A stretch of DNA of 64,000 nt from Acinetobacter genomosp. 15BJ (lineage in GTDB: Bacteria; Pseudomonadota; Gammaproteobacteria; Pseudomonadales; Moraxellaceae), in assembly GCF_000400715.1 (NCBI RefSeq), contig NZ_KE007347.1:877680-941679 (forward strand), given 5' to 3'. Positions 1 through 8,997 of the stretch are shown piece by piece. Below the pieces are notes generated by a model, which saw only the letters and a list, made by a program, of their open reading frames with translations, was not told where the DNA came from and did no database searches. Made by a program: the position numbers and the translations under genes. The first letter of the stretch is position 1. Each line of letters begins with the position of its first letter.

Positions 1-284
1 ATTTTTATTTTAGGTTAGGATATTTCGATGAGACTAGTACAATCAAAGAAATTATAGTTGCAAGATTAGGGTTTAAAACCCCTAAAAAAGGTTTTGGTAC
101 GAAATTACTCAAAGAATTATGCGTATTTGGGAAGAAGTTTGGATATTCTTTTCTAATCATTGAATGTCCGAATAAAGACTGTCAAAAATTCATGTTGAAA
201 TTAGGGTTTAAAAGCGATCAATACAAAATTGAGGTACAAGAGTTATTGCTTTTAATAGATAAACGAATTTCCTTAATGAATTGA
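1..284 (+). CDS. GNAT-like acetyltransferase, C-terminal part (5' end outside window)
   Basis: An open frame enters at the left edge and ends at a TGA at 282-284, giving about 93 residues. The piece KTPKKGFGTKLLKEL fits the acetyl-CoA-binding motif A of GNAT enzymes (R/Q-x-x-G-x-G/A followed by a helix). The later stretch FLIIECPNKDCQKFMLKLGF resembles the end of that fold, where a strand and helix precede a 'k-LGF' turn. The substrate cannot be told because the N-terminal substrate-binding half lies outside the window. It is followed directly by a transposase scrap, so the gene sits at the edge of a rearranged accessory region. Seen: frame and motif. Inferred: family. Confidence 0.55.
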   Translation, partial: FYFRLGYFDETSTIKEIIVARLGFKTPKKGFGTKLLKELCVFGKKFGYSFLIIECPNKDCQKFMLKLGFKSDQYKIEVQELLLLIDKRISLMN

Positions 285-299
285 TTTTTATAGGGGTGA

Positions 300-444
300 C
301 AACTATCACTGACAGTGAGAGATACACCAATCGAAACATTACTTGATGGAAAACGAGTTTGGGCTGAGAAAAACTTAGCTCAAATTTAACCTGACAGACA
401 CAACCAAAAATGGGTAACTGTCAGATCAAGTTTGGACTAGTACA
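300..444 (+). mobile_element. C-terminal remnant of an IS481/IS3-like transposase with one element end
   Basis: An open stretch from 300 to the TAA at 387-389 reads TPIETLLDGKRVWAEKNLAQI at its end. This is the type of tail found at the C-terminus of integrase-core transposases of the IS481/IS3 group. The next 55 bases carry two CTGACAG/CTGTCAG-like words and then run into unrelated sequence, which is what an element end would look like. There is no catalytic domain left, so it cannot move. I assign the family from the tail only and cannot name the IS. Confidence 0.4.
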
Positions 445-454
445 GATAGTATAA

Positions 455-1163
455 CTAAACCCCTTCTACACGTTTCAATATCAATTCAAATTCAACACAT
501 GTATCATTTTCTTCAAATATTTTCTTAAGACTAATATGTTTCTCTGAAATCTGATATGCGATATCTTGACGTTTTTGATGGGTTGTTACTTTATTCTCAA
601 TAATAACTCCTAAATCAATTAAAGAAGTAAATAGATTCATACAATGTTTGAATCTATTTCTAGCTTCACTAGCTAACTTTTGAACAAAAAAACTTCCTTG
701 CCAGAAATATGTAATAATTCTTTTTAAATTTTTCCGTATTTCTTGTTCTTTTTCATTTTCCAACTCTTCTTTTTCTTGAAGGAAATCATAAATACCAGAT
801 GTATCACAAGTTGAGTCATCAATATTCTACTAGTTAAGCTGGTAGTTACCCCCCTTTTTTATTAAACTTGGTTTAAAAATAGTATTTTTAAATAAAGTAT
901 TATCATTAAATTCACACTCAGCAAAACCTTCATAATTCTCAAAATGGCAATTATTAAATTTTAAGTTTGAAAAATCAAAAATTATTCTTAAAATTTTGTG
1001 AAATTTCCCAAAAATAATCTCGACAAGTCATTATAATTTTGGTTTTATTTAAATTTCCAGAATAACTGTTAAATATAGAATCAATAAGTGTATTTAGATT
1101 AAAGTTGCTTCCTTTTCTTGCAATAACTTCATCTATGCCATCTAAAACAATAGTTAAATTTCC
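455..1163 (-). pseudogene. Decayed NACHT (STAND) NTPase, 5' end lost to an IS element
   Basis: Reading leftward from 1163, 62 codons give LTIVLDGIDEV, a Walker B block with the extra acid typical of NACHT NTPases, then NKTKIIMTCRDYF, a sensor-1-like strand ending in arginine. A TGA at 977-975 closes that frame. A one-step frame change continues the protein with F/C/N-rich repeats that look pentapeptide-like (SNLKFNNCHFENYEGFAEC). Two tandem TAG codons (832-827) then interrupt it, and the same frame resumes as an intact 102-residue tail at 763-455 with a helical, winged-helix-like end. The P-loop half is missing because truncated IS sequence begins at about 1158. Bacterial NACHT proteins are often antiphage sensors. 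Here the gene has a frameshift, tandem stops and a 5' truncation, so it is dead. Confidence 0.65.
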
Positions 1164-1750
1164 ATATCGGTATAGACAGAATCTATTCGCTCGTCAGATG
1201 GGATTTGATCCAGTAAATCACCCAGTACTTGTGAATCACTGACATTATTTGTCGTAAGCTGAACGGCACGTATTTGCAGTGTTGCAGCATCTATACCAAT
1301 ATGCAGTTTACGCCATTGCCGACGGTATTCAGGCTGATGTTTCTTACGCTTCCATTCGCCTTCACCTAAAAATTTTAAATCCGTAGAGTCGACGAGTAGG
1401 TGTAGCCCATCACGACTTTTCTGATAGCTTATCGCAATATCAATATGCTTTTGTCTTCTACAGAGGGTGGAGTAATCTGGCGCAGCCCAATTCAAGCCAC
1501 AGAGTTTAATCAGGCTTTGCACAAAACCTGTATCCATACGCAGAGAAAGTCGAAAGATAGATTTGATCATCAAACAGCACTGAATTGCTGTATCAGAATA
1601 GGTTTTATTTCTTCCATGCTTAGCTTGTTGCTGAGGATACCATTGAGTCTGAGGGTCGAACCAAATTGAAATATTTCCTCGCTTGATTAGAGCTTAGTTA
1701 TAAGAGGACCAATTCGTTGTACGATAGATTTTAGGTGCTGGCTTTTTCAT
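1158..1750 (-). pseudogene. IS5-family transposase, truncated and interrupted
   Basis: Translation from the ATG at 1750 gives MKKPAPKIYRTTNWSSYN, then an in-frame TAA (1696-1694), then the rest of an IS5-family (IS903-like) transposase. The DDE region is visible as LLVDSTDLKFLGEGEW, with IDSVYTD as the second catalytic strand. After YTD the family reads on with a glycine and about 130 more residues, but here the frame runs into the NACHT remnant and stops. The third catalytic acid is missing, so the protein is inactive twice over: an early stop and a lost C-terminal third. Similar transposases are frequent in Acinetobacter. Confidence 0.85.
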
Positions 1751-1804
1751 TTGGAAATTATATTGCTGAAGGAGCCTTTAAGAATAGCTTTGTGCAACAA
1801 AGCC
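1158..1804 (-). mobile_element. Truncated IS5-family insertion sequence with one terminal repeat
   Basis: The transposase remnant starts 54 bp inside a terminal sequence that reads GGCTTTGTTGCACAAAGC on the minus strand (1804-1787). This is the typical outer end of IS903-like IS5 elements. The opposite end is absent: sequence switches to the NACHT remnant at about 1158-1163. About 650 bp of an element normally near 1 kb remain. The deletion therefore removed the far IS end and the 5' half of the NACHT gene together. Confidence 0.8.
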
Positions 1805-1805
1805 G

Positions 1806-3029
1806 TTAATATCTATAAAAGTCAACTACTGCTGATTTACGATCAGCGTCACATACTATTCCGCCAAAATTTACTAGATCCGCTGTTACATTTGAATGCG
1901 GATGATTTTTTGTGGGAGTGACACATTGAACAAATATTGCTGGAATAAATTTAGCTGTATTCCCTGTTGTCCAACTATGTTGGGATCCATGATGAGGTAC
2001 TTGAACTAATTTAAAAGACTGCCAACGATCAACTCCGAAATGCATTTTCATATCATCTATAACATTACATGATAGATTTATATCGCCTGTAAGTAGTGTT
2101 GCATAATGCAAGTTATTTGAATTAATTTTCATAGGAGCAGCATACATGCATAAGGAAATATTATTCTTAGCTTTCCCTGTATGGCCAAAATGCTGTTCAT
2201 AGCAATTTTTTAATATTTTTCTCCAATTTGATGGAAGTTTATTGATTTTTTGATTTAAACCCAATGAGACAATAGTACTTTCAATATCAGCTTTAACTTT
2301 GGACAGAGCTTGGCCTGATTTTTTGGCAAAGATTTTTCCTCCTGACTCATAAACTAGTCCTAGTTCTGAAAAATCTTTTTCTGCATTATAGAACATGAAT
2401 TCAAATGATCTACTTAAATCATTAATAGGTTGAAAATGATTTATCTTCGTTACGTTAATACTAGAACGCTGAAGAGGTGTATCAAATTCAAAAAATACCG
2501 AGACTGCTGCTTCATCTGGTAAATAATCTTGGGGAACATCTGGGATGTCTAATGAATCTTTATTTGGTGGTAATGTATCGTAATCTGGGGCATTTCTTCC
2601 TTCTACTAATACAATTTCACTTATTCGATTATCAAGACCATTAACCTGCAGCCACTTAGCTGGGTTCAATTGAAATAGTGCTAGTGAAGGCGTAATACCC
2701 TTTTTTCCGAGTATTGATATTTCTCGTACACTTTGTGGCCATTCAGTACAAGGGAGTACTAATCTTTTTACATAAAATTTTTTCAGTAAGATCTCAAGAC
2801 CGTTCACATGATCATTATCAAAATGTGAAATTACCAGCATATCAATCGTTGTTTGATATTGAAACCAAACTGGTAAACTATTTACCGTATCTAGAATGAT
2901 CTTTTTACTCGTAGAGCCGCAATCATATATCCAATTAAAAGTTTCACTACTTTTTGAATTTAGTATTTGTCCACTAAATAAGGTTCCATTGCCTACAGCG
3001 TGAAAGCATGTTCTAACTGTGTGTGTCAT
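1806..3029 (-). CDS. ComEC/Rec2-like MBL-fold metallohydrolase
   Basis: A 407-residue soluble protein with no signal peptide. The metallo-beta-lactamase signature is SHFDNDHVNG (H-x-D-x-D-H, about residues 88-93). Downstream are LLTGDIN (metal-bridging Asp) and QVPHHGSQHS (His pair), the order found in the hydrolase domain of ComEC/Rec2 and its stand-alone relatives. A long insert (about residues 130-290) separates the first and later motifs, so it is larger than the minimal fold. It probably cleaves a phosphodiester or similar bond with two metal ions; the substrate is unknown. Its stop codon lies two bases from the end of the truncated IS, and the NACHT remnant lies beyond on the same strand. 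Stand-alone proteins of this type occur in bacterial conflict loci, so a defence role is possible but inferred from context only. Confidence 0.75.
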   Translation of the reverse strand: MTHTVRTCFHAVGNGTLFSGQILNSKSSETFNWIYDCGSTSKKIILDTVNSLPVWFQYQTTIDMLVISHFDNDHVNGLEILLKKFYVKRLVLPCTEWPQSVREISILGKKGITPSLALFQLNPAKWLQVNGLDNRISEIVLVEGRNAPDYDTLPPNKDSLDIPDVPQDYLPDEAAVSVFFEFDTPLQRSSINVTKINHFQPINDLSRSFEFMFYNAEKDFSELGLVYESGGKIFAKKSGQALSKVKADIESTIVSLGLNQKINKLPSNWRKILKNCYEQHFGHTGKAKNNISLCMYAAPMKINSNNLHYATLLTGDINLSCNVIDDMKMHFGVDRWQSFKLVQVPHHGSQHSWTTGNTAKFIPAIFVQCVTPTKNHPHSNVTADLVNFGGIVCDADRKSAVVDFYRY

Positions 3030-3322
3030 TTATTGTTCCATCTATATGAATTCAACATAGTGTATGCAGTAGATACATCAAAACAATGAAAAAATTGTTG
3101 GTTAATACTAGTTCATGACGTAATTATTTATAAATTTAATATTATTTGCAATAAATTATTAATTTAATTAATTAAATTTTGTATTTTTATTATGAATGAG
3201 GCTTTAGATGAAAATAAGTTAAATAAATAAAACCAGCCAATAAGTTCATTATTTTTGATATAAATTAGACTCAAGAAGAATTTTAGTCAAGATCCATTAG
3301 ATCAAAGCTGTTTACAGTTAAG
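3030..3322. other. AT-rich intergenic stretch
   Basis: No open frame of note, RNA gene or clear repeat is seen here. It should contain the promoter of the leftward MBL-fold gene, but no boxes stand out in this very AT-rich sequence. Confidence 0.5.
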
Positions 3323-3358
3323 TATTATAAATGCCCTTGTTAGTGGGTTTTTATAATA
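3323..3358 (-). terminator. Hairpin terminator after the DUF1302 fragment
   Basis: TATTATAA at the left pairs with TTATAATA at the right, with CCC/GGG pairing inside and a short loop. It lies 10 bp past the stop of the DUF1302 fragment on the minus strand, where the original gene's terminator would be. Confidence 0.6.
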
Positions 3359-3367
3359 AACTTACTA

Positions 3368-3640
3368 TTAAAAGCTAGCTTTAAAGACTAAAGATATAAA
3401 ATCTCTATCCTCGATTGTACTTAAGTCATTTGAACCAAAAAAGTTTACATAAGCTAGTTCAACAGAATACTTTTGTTCATAGACTGCGGATACAGCTGCC
3501 ATCACACTCATTTGTCCCTCTTGAAAGTTCTGACCATACCCATTTACATCATGACGAAATGGTAAACTTGGCGTAATCACTATTTCTGGCAATAAATTTT
3601 TATAAGTGAGTGCCCCTCGTAAGCGATTAGTACATTCCAA
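3368..3640 (-). pseudogene. DUF1302 outer-membrane protein, C-terminal fragment
   Basis: Only about 90 codons remain. The stretch LRGALTYKNLLPEIVITPSL and the ending DRDFISLVFKASF, with a final aromatic residue, match the last beta-strands of DUF1302 outer-membrane barrel proteins, which are normally 500-650 residues. The start is a TTG with no convincing ribosome site, so it is probably not expressed as a unit. The fragment begins within 20 bp of the RHS stop codon. This means the RHS region joined or replaced the front of the DUF1302 gene. The natural terminator is still in place after it. Confidence 0.75.
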
Positions 3641-3658
3641 ACAGATGATCCATGTACT

Positions 3659-6600
3659 TTAGATAGGTCTAAAGGTAACTGGTGTTACCGTCCCATTAAT
3701 TACTTCACTGATTGAAATAGCTATAGTGTAAGCTTCAACATTCCTACCAAGTGTATTAGCGATTGTTTGTGCCATATTCTCCACTCCTATTGCTCTGCCT
3801 GCATAGCATGAGATTAATCTGATTGGTGCGTTAACAGCTGGGGCTGGGATAGTGTTCTTTATCACTTGTGCTGTAGTCTGCGCGGAAGCATAACGTGGTC
3901 TGAGCTGAAGATCTTCAGGGAAAGAAAAACGTGGATGCCCATGCACGATGACAGTATCATGGCCACCCGTCATCTGACTTAATTGAATCGGATTTTTATT
4001 TTGCCATTGGCCAGCTTCAGATATATTGAGTTCAAGGATAGTTCTCCCCTGATGTCGCATCGTGATTAGAGATATTTCAGCAGCCTCGGCCTCGACTGGT
4101 ATAGTACCAAGCCTACCACCACCAAAATGCGCACCTGCGGCCATCACTCCTGCGCCGATGCTAACTACAGTGCTAATGGCAATATTTTCCCAAATATCTG
4201 CACTAAAGAAATTTTCATCGTTCAATCCCGCTGTAACTCCAGCAGATGCCACAGAGCCTGTAAAGCCACCAGACCCTGCTGCTGTTAGCACACCTACGGC
4301 TGTAACTGTAGTCGCGGACCACCCTGCGTTCATCGCTGTACGCATCACTGCACGTCCTGAAACACCACCAATGCCAGCACCAACCGTGCCAGCTACAGCA
4401 CCTGCCAATAAGCTGACTCCCCAATCTTTAGCACTCAAAGCTTGTTCACCGCTCGCATGTAGCCCCCAGGCAGTGATACCATTGCTTGCTGCTGTACCTG
4501 TAACTCCTGCCACAACTCCGACAGCGATCGAAGCGCTAAGACCAGTTCCTAATGCCAATGCACCCACACCGCCTGTTAATAGACCTACTGCAATGCCTGC
4601 GAGCGCGGCACCAATAATCCAACCTACGCCTAGATTACCACTAGGATCATTAGCCATGATGGGATTGCCATTGGCATAGTTATAGCGATTAATGAGCTGA
4701 GCGGTATCCCGGCTCATGAATCGCTTGATATCTGGATGATAGTAACGGGCTCGTAAATAAATCAGAGATGATTCCAAATCGGTATATTCAGTTGTATACC
4801 TAAATGGATTAATATCAATATCGACGTAGAAATGCGAGGATTCTATTTCCTGTCCATAAGGGGTGTAACTGTAGCTAGCCTCTAGTTCACTCGTTGCATT
4901 CAGTACAGCAATAATATCTTTGAAGGATGCGATAAAATATTCAGCAGTCGTATTTTGAGCGTTGCTAACTAAGCGTATATATCTTTTATTTCCTTGCAAC
5001 AAGTAATGACAAGTTTTACTTCCTTGTATCTCATTAATAATGCTAGGGTACTGGGAATAATCGTAATAAAACCGTATCTCTTCTGCATTCTCGACCTTTT
5101 TACTGGCCCTCAATCCATTCGGGTAATAATCATATTCTGCCTTTAGCTTGTTTTTGTTATCTTTATAGGAGACTAGCCTGTTTTGTGCATCATAACTATA
5201 TATACATCCAGCGCCGTCATCAATCAAATTGCCATTGGCATCATAGGAAAAATATCTTATGCCTGCGTCTGAATTGATGCACAGCAACTTGTTGTCCAGA
5301 TCGTAACTATAGGTGATCGACTGTTTTATCGTTCCTACAGTGTGGTCTTCTCGGATCACATTACTTGCTGCATCATATTGATATTGCGTGATGGTAAGGT
5401 CGCCATCCAAAATCTTCTTTTGTTCTATTATCAGTTGATTAAGGCTGTTATAGCCGTAGTTCACTATATAATTTAAACTGGCATCTTGGGGAAATGCCTC
5501 GGAGCTCGATTGCAGATTGACTATATTCTTGGTTACTGGGTCATAAGTGTATTGTGTTTGCTGCAAAATCTTGATTTGATCGCTGTGAGAAATATCTGTG
5601 ACAACGGTTTGTGTAAGTAAACCAAACCCATCATAGTTGAAATTGCTGACTACACCATTGCTGATTTGAACTGACTTGATCTTTCCGCTATTAACCGCGC
5701 TTTCTTTCTTGTCATAATAGTTGGTCACAACACTGTAATTGCTGCCGGCAATTTTCTGTTGCTTCAGCCGGCCGTAGATATCGTAGGTATATTGTGTGAT
5801 ATTACCAATGGCATCGGTAAATCGACTGAGCAATCCTGTGTCCTTGTCATATTCGTAGAATATGGTTTTCCCATCAGGATAGGTCAACGATTCAATTGCC
5901 CCATTTAAGATGTAATTATAAGAAATATATCCTTTACTCACATTCTGATAAAACTCTTCTATTTTCGAAATTTTTTGAGTCGGTGGATCATAAGTGTATT
6001 GCTTCTTGCATGGCACTTTTCCATCGTACCATTCAACCAAGGCTAACTGATTGTTGGCAGTGTATTGGCATGTGAATACCACACCCGCATAATCTGTATA
6101 GCTTGATACCTGACCTATTTCGTTATACGTATAGGTAATATATTGCCCTAGCGGATTTGTATCAGTAATTAACTGGTTTAAATTATTGTAGAAAAAGGTG
6201 TCACCCTTAGCCGTGCGCTCGGCTGTCCCAGGTATACTAAGACATACACTGGTCACTACCGCATTAGTGAATAAATCCCTAGAAATATTTTGACGCGACG
6301 TAATCTTGTCACTGCCGGTAGTGGTAAAGCCGCTAACTTGATTGTTTACGTCGTATTGGAACGAAGTTGCTAGCCATTCATTCCCCATGGTTTGATTGCC
6401 AATCAACGATTTGACAATGTTCGAGTAAATATTGGAAAAGCTTGTTGCCGAAATCTCTATAGATGCCTGTAAGTTAGAGTAAGTGATTTCATTGAGCATA
6501 TTATTATTTTTGCTCAATTTAGTTACCTTAACTTCGTTGAAAAACTCCGTTTTGACTTGCTCAACACTATCATATTCAAATCGAGTGACATTACCAAGTG

Positions 6601-8755
6601 CATCTGTCAGTGCAGACAATTCATTGCGACTATTATATGTATAGGTAATTCTAGAATTAGCGGCTAATATTCCTTCGTTCCATATGAGTTGTCCCTTGTC
6701 GTTAAAACTCTGTGAAGTCAGTATACGTTCTGCCTGCTTACTCCTTCCCCCATTATCAGCAGTCCTGATAGTATTGTTAAATCCATTGTTATAGATGTAT
6801 GTTTCATATCCATTGGCGTATTTTGTCGTGGCCTTGTTGATTTCATCTTCAAATATCCATGTAGTAGTCACGCCCAGAGGATTGGTTGATGTCACTTTGC
6901 GGCCGACATTGTCGTAGGTATAGCTGAAACCCTGATTCAAGGCATCCATCTGATTAATTAGCCAACCAGTGATACTATCAATCTCGATAGTATTTGCTGT
7001 ACCTTGCGCGTTAGTACTGGTGATAGTCAGCACAGTATCATTTAGGGTATAACAAGTCGAAGTTTCGGTACTCAGTAATGCATGAGTTTTGCCATCGTCC
7101 CACTCCAGTTTCTGGTAAGTAATTCTGCCAGTTACGTTATAGCGAAATGTAATTTTTTTCTCTGGCTTAAATATTTCTTCACCGCTTTCCAATTCGACGA
7201 ATCCGTCAATGCTCATTGCAATATTTTTTTTATCTGACGTCAAACTATTAGCAACTCTTCTGATGATAATAACATCAGTATAGTCATAGCTGTCTTTCTT
7301 AATAATCTGTCCATAATTTGTATTGTCGTAAGTAGTAGATACCTTACTGATCAACTTTGGTGTATTACTTCCCTTCGTACTTGTATAGGATCGAACTTCC
7401 GTTGGTGAACCGTAATCGTCAAAATCCGACTCTATCTCAGTGCTTAATATATTTCCTGTATCGTTAAAAATGTCAGTAGTGACTTTAATTGGCGTTTGAT
7501 AATTGGGTATTAGTCTCAATTCGTTGTATGGTGGAAAGTACTTCCCATCCGTTTCGCTTTGAAATGTATTCGTGGTCTGTTTAATTAGTCGCTGTTTGGT
7601 ATCCTTCGTATAAGTTTTAGTGATTATCTCAAGATGGAGCCGATTGTATTGATGCTCCGTGACAAAAATGCCATCATCAACATGCGTTATATACCTGTAA
7701 TCATCATCTCTACTTTGCAATAATGTATCAGTGTATTCCCCCATAATATAAGTTGGATAGCCCGTGTAATTGTGATTATCACCATTTGGGTTATAGGAAT
7801 AAGTGATGGTTCTAGTCTGGCTTTGTCCTACGTTATCAACATACATTTGCTTGGAAGCAGAAACACAATCGATACGGTAGAACTGGGAGCGGGTTTGGTC
7901 CGCATAATAATGGACAGTAGTGTATTCGTAAGCGATGGATAAGCCGTTGGGATAGATGATCTGGGAAATTAAGTCATTTCTCACTAATCCTCCCTTATTG
8001 GCAATAACAAACTTCTGCCCGATGGGATTCACAAAGCCTACAAGATAATTTTCACTGTCAATTAAATAGGTAAACGAGATATCATTTTTTGCTCCCTGCG
8101 GATAATTGACTTGAATGCTTTCTGTCTTGTAGCTGAAAATAATCATTTTCCCAGCGAAACTGACAATGCTAGATAGTTTACAGTTATAAACATCTCCATC
8201 GCGATCATAATAAAAGATAGCATGATTTCCCCAACGATCAGCAATACCTATTAATCTACCGTAAATGTCGAAGTAATGTAGTTCTCCGTTGGCGAACTGC
8301 AATGTATTGTGATATTGAAGGTTTTTGTCGTAAGGTAAGGCACCCGAGTTGTCAGTGAAGTTAAGGTTTTTCAGATTGTAATAGCGTAAACCAGATTCGT
8401 ACTCATCATCGATAAAATAGGCCGATTGTCCATTTATATACACTTTACTGGCCATGATGTAACTGAACGAATAAGTCCACCCCAAGGGCAGTCCAAGAAA
8501 ACTATTACCAGTAGCAATTGACTGGGGGCTATAAACAATAGATGGCGTAATATTATTGCCTAGTGGTCCGAAAATGGTTGGGGGTGAGATTGTGGCTTGA
8601 AGTGTCCCCGTACGTGGATCGATTTCATAGCCTAGAGCGTTATATGTTGGTGCGCTAGAATATCCTGATTCGTCTGACGCCATGAACGAAGTCAACATAG
8701 GCTTGGCTGCATTTCGCTCAAGTGCTTTGACATCACAATTATTTCTGATTTCCAT
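3659..8755 (-). CDS. RHS-repeat protein with a C-terminal clan CD peptidase-like domain
   Basis: A 1698-residue protein. Residues about 30-110 form an N-terminal domain (GYEIDPRTGTLQA) seen in RHS/Tc-toxin-like proteins; there is no signal peptide and no PAAR domain. Dozens of YD repeats (Y-x-Y-D, G-R-L) follow and should form the hollow RHS shell. The core closes with YLRARYYHPDIKRF and DPSGN (about 1370-1374). Residues 1375-1550 are Gly/Ala-rich and hydrophobic, as in segments that may cross a membrane. The last about 140 residues contain VIVHGHP (His1605) and IRLISCYAG (Cys1650), spaced and framed by hydrophobic strands like the His-Gly/Cys dyad of clan CD cysteine peptidases (caspase, C80, CHAT). 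The tip is therefore inferred to be a protease or self-cleaving domain. No immunity gene follows: the next sequence is a DUF1302 scrap. A lectin gene lies upstream on the same strand. Confidence 0.85.
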   Translation of the reverse strand: MEIRNNCDVKALERNAAKPMLTSFMASDESGYSSAPTYNALGYEIDPRTGTLQATISPPTIFGPLGNNITPSIVYSPQSIATGNSFLGLPLGWTYSFSYIMASKVYINGQSAYFIDDEYESGLRYYNLKNLNFTDNSGALPYDKNLQYHNTLQFANGELHYFDIYGRLIGIADRWGNHAIFYYDRDGDVYNCKLSSIVSFAGKMIIFSYKTESIQVNYPQGAKNDISFTYLIDSENYLVGFVNPIGQKFVIANKGGLVRNDLISQIIYPNGLSIAYEYTTVHYYADQTRSQFYRIDCVSASKQMYVDNVGQSQTRTITYSYNPNGDNHNYTGYPTYIMGEYTDTLLQSRDDDYRYITHVDDGIFVTEHQYNRLHLEIITKTYTKDTKQRLIKQTTNTFQSETDGKYFPPYNELRLIPNYQTPIKVTTDIFNDTGNILSTEIESDFDDYGSPTEVRSYTSTKGSNTPKLISKVSTTYDNTNYGQIIKKDSYDYTDVIIIRRVANSLTSDKKNIAMSIDGFVELESGEEIFKPEKKITFRYNVTGRITYQKLEWDDGKTHALLSTETSTCYTLNDTVLTITSTNAQGTANTIEIDSITGWLINQMDALNQGFSYTYDNVGRKVTSTNPLGVTTTWIFEDEINKATTKYANGYETYIYNNGFNNTIRTADNGGRSKQAERILTSQSFNDKGQLIWNEGILAANSRITYTYNSRNELSALTDALGNVTRFEYDSVEQVKTEFFNEVKVTKLSKNNNMLNEITYSNLQASIEISATSFSNIYSNIVKSLIGNQTMGNEWLATSFQYDVNNQVSGFTTTGSDKITSRQNISRDLFTNAVVTSVCLSIPGTAERTAKGDTFFYNNLNQLITDTNPLGQYITYTYNEIGQVSSYTDYAGVVFTCQYTANNQLALVEWYDGKVPCKKQYTYDPPTQKISKIEEFYQNVSKGYISYNYILNGAIESLTYPDGKTIFYEYDKDTGLLSRFTDAIGNITQYTYDIYGRLKQQKIAGSNYSVVTNYYDKKESAVNSGKIKSVQISNGVVSNFNYDGFGLLTQTVVTDISHSDQIKILQQTQYTYDPVTKNIVNLQSSSEAFPQDASLNYIVNYGYNSLNQLIIEQKKILDGDLTITQYQYDAASNVIREDHTVGTIKQSITYSYDLDNKLLCINSDAGIRYFSYDANGNLIDDGAGCIYSYDAQNRLVSYKDNKNKLKAEYDYYPNGLRASKKVENAEEIRFYYDYSQYPSIINEIQGSKTCHYLLQGNKRYIRLVSNAQNTTAEYFIASFKDIIAVLNATSELEASYSYTPYGQEIESSHFYVDIDINPFRYTTEYTDLESSLIYLRARYYHPDIKRFMSRDTAQLINRYNYANGNPIMANDPSGNLGVGWIIGAALAGIAVGLLTGGVGALALGTGLSASIAVGVVAGVTGTAASNGITAWGLHASGEQALSAKDWGVSLLAGAVAGTVGAGIGGVSGRAVMRTAMNAGWSATTVTAVGVLTAAGSGGFTGSVASAGVTAGLNDENFFSADIWENIAISTVVSIGAGVMAAGAHFGGGRLGTIPVEAEAAEISLITMRHQGRTILELNISEAGQWQNKNPIQLSQMTGGHDTVIVHGHPRFSFPEDLQLRPRYASAQTTAQVIKNTIPAPAVNAPIRLISCYAGRAIGVENMAQTIANTLGRNVEAYTIAISISEVINGTVTPVTFRPI

Positions 8756-8882
8756 AGTGGGTCCTATTTATTTTATTTTTGTTTGCACCATACATGTCCA
8801 CGGTATAATTTTTTTCAGTAGGGTCACATAACATTCTTCATTCTTTTTTGTGGAGAAAAATACTTTGGTTGCCTAGCGAAAA

Positions 8883-8914
8883 GAGGCTGACTCGAACGGT
8901 ATCGAGCGAGCCTC
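8883..8914. repeat. Imperfect hairpin between the lectin and RHS genes
   Basis: GAGGCT (8883-8888) pairs with AGCCTC (8909-8914), and an inner TCGA pairs with a second TCGA. The block is clearly richer in G and C than its surroundings. It could be a partial terminator or processing site after the lectin gene, setting the ratio of lectin to RHS transcript. No clear T-run follows. Confidence 0.45.
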
Positions 8915-8997
8915 GCAAGCTTGGCTTATATGAAATTCTCAAAAATGATAATCAGATAAATATCTTATTCACACTGAATCAACATCTGCTACTATTT

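Noticed and set aside
33..444. GACTAGTACA at 33-42 and again at 435-444, as a possible target duplication of the transposase remnant
   Set aside because: Ten bases is longer than expected for this type of element, the first copy lies inside the acetyltransferase frame, and the element's other end is not seen; coincidence is possible.
3659..4140. RHS tip as a nuclease toxin (HNH or similar)
   Set aside because: No HNH, GHH or ParB-like motif is seen; the only ordered catalytic-looking residues are the His and Cys described.
4062..4679. 205-codon rightward ORF rich in Pro and Ala
   Set aside because: It is antisense to the Gly/Ala-rich part of the RHS gene; GC-skewed repeats give such shadows.
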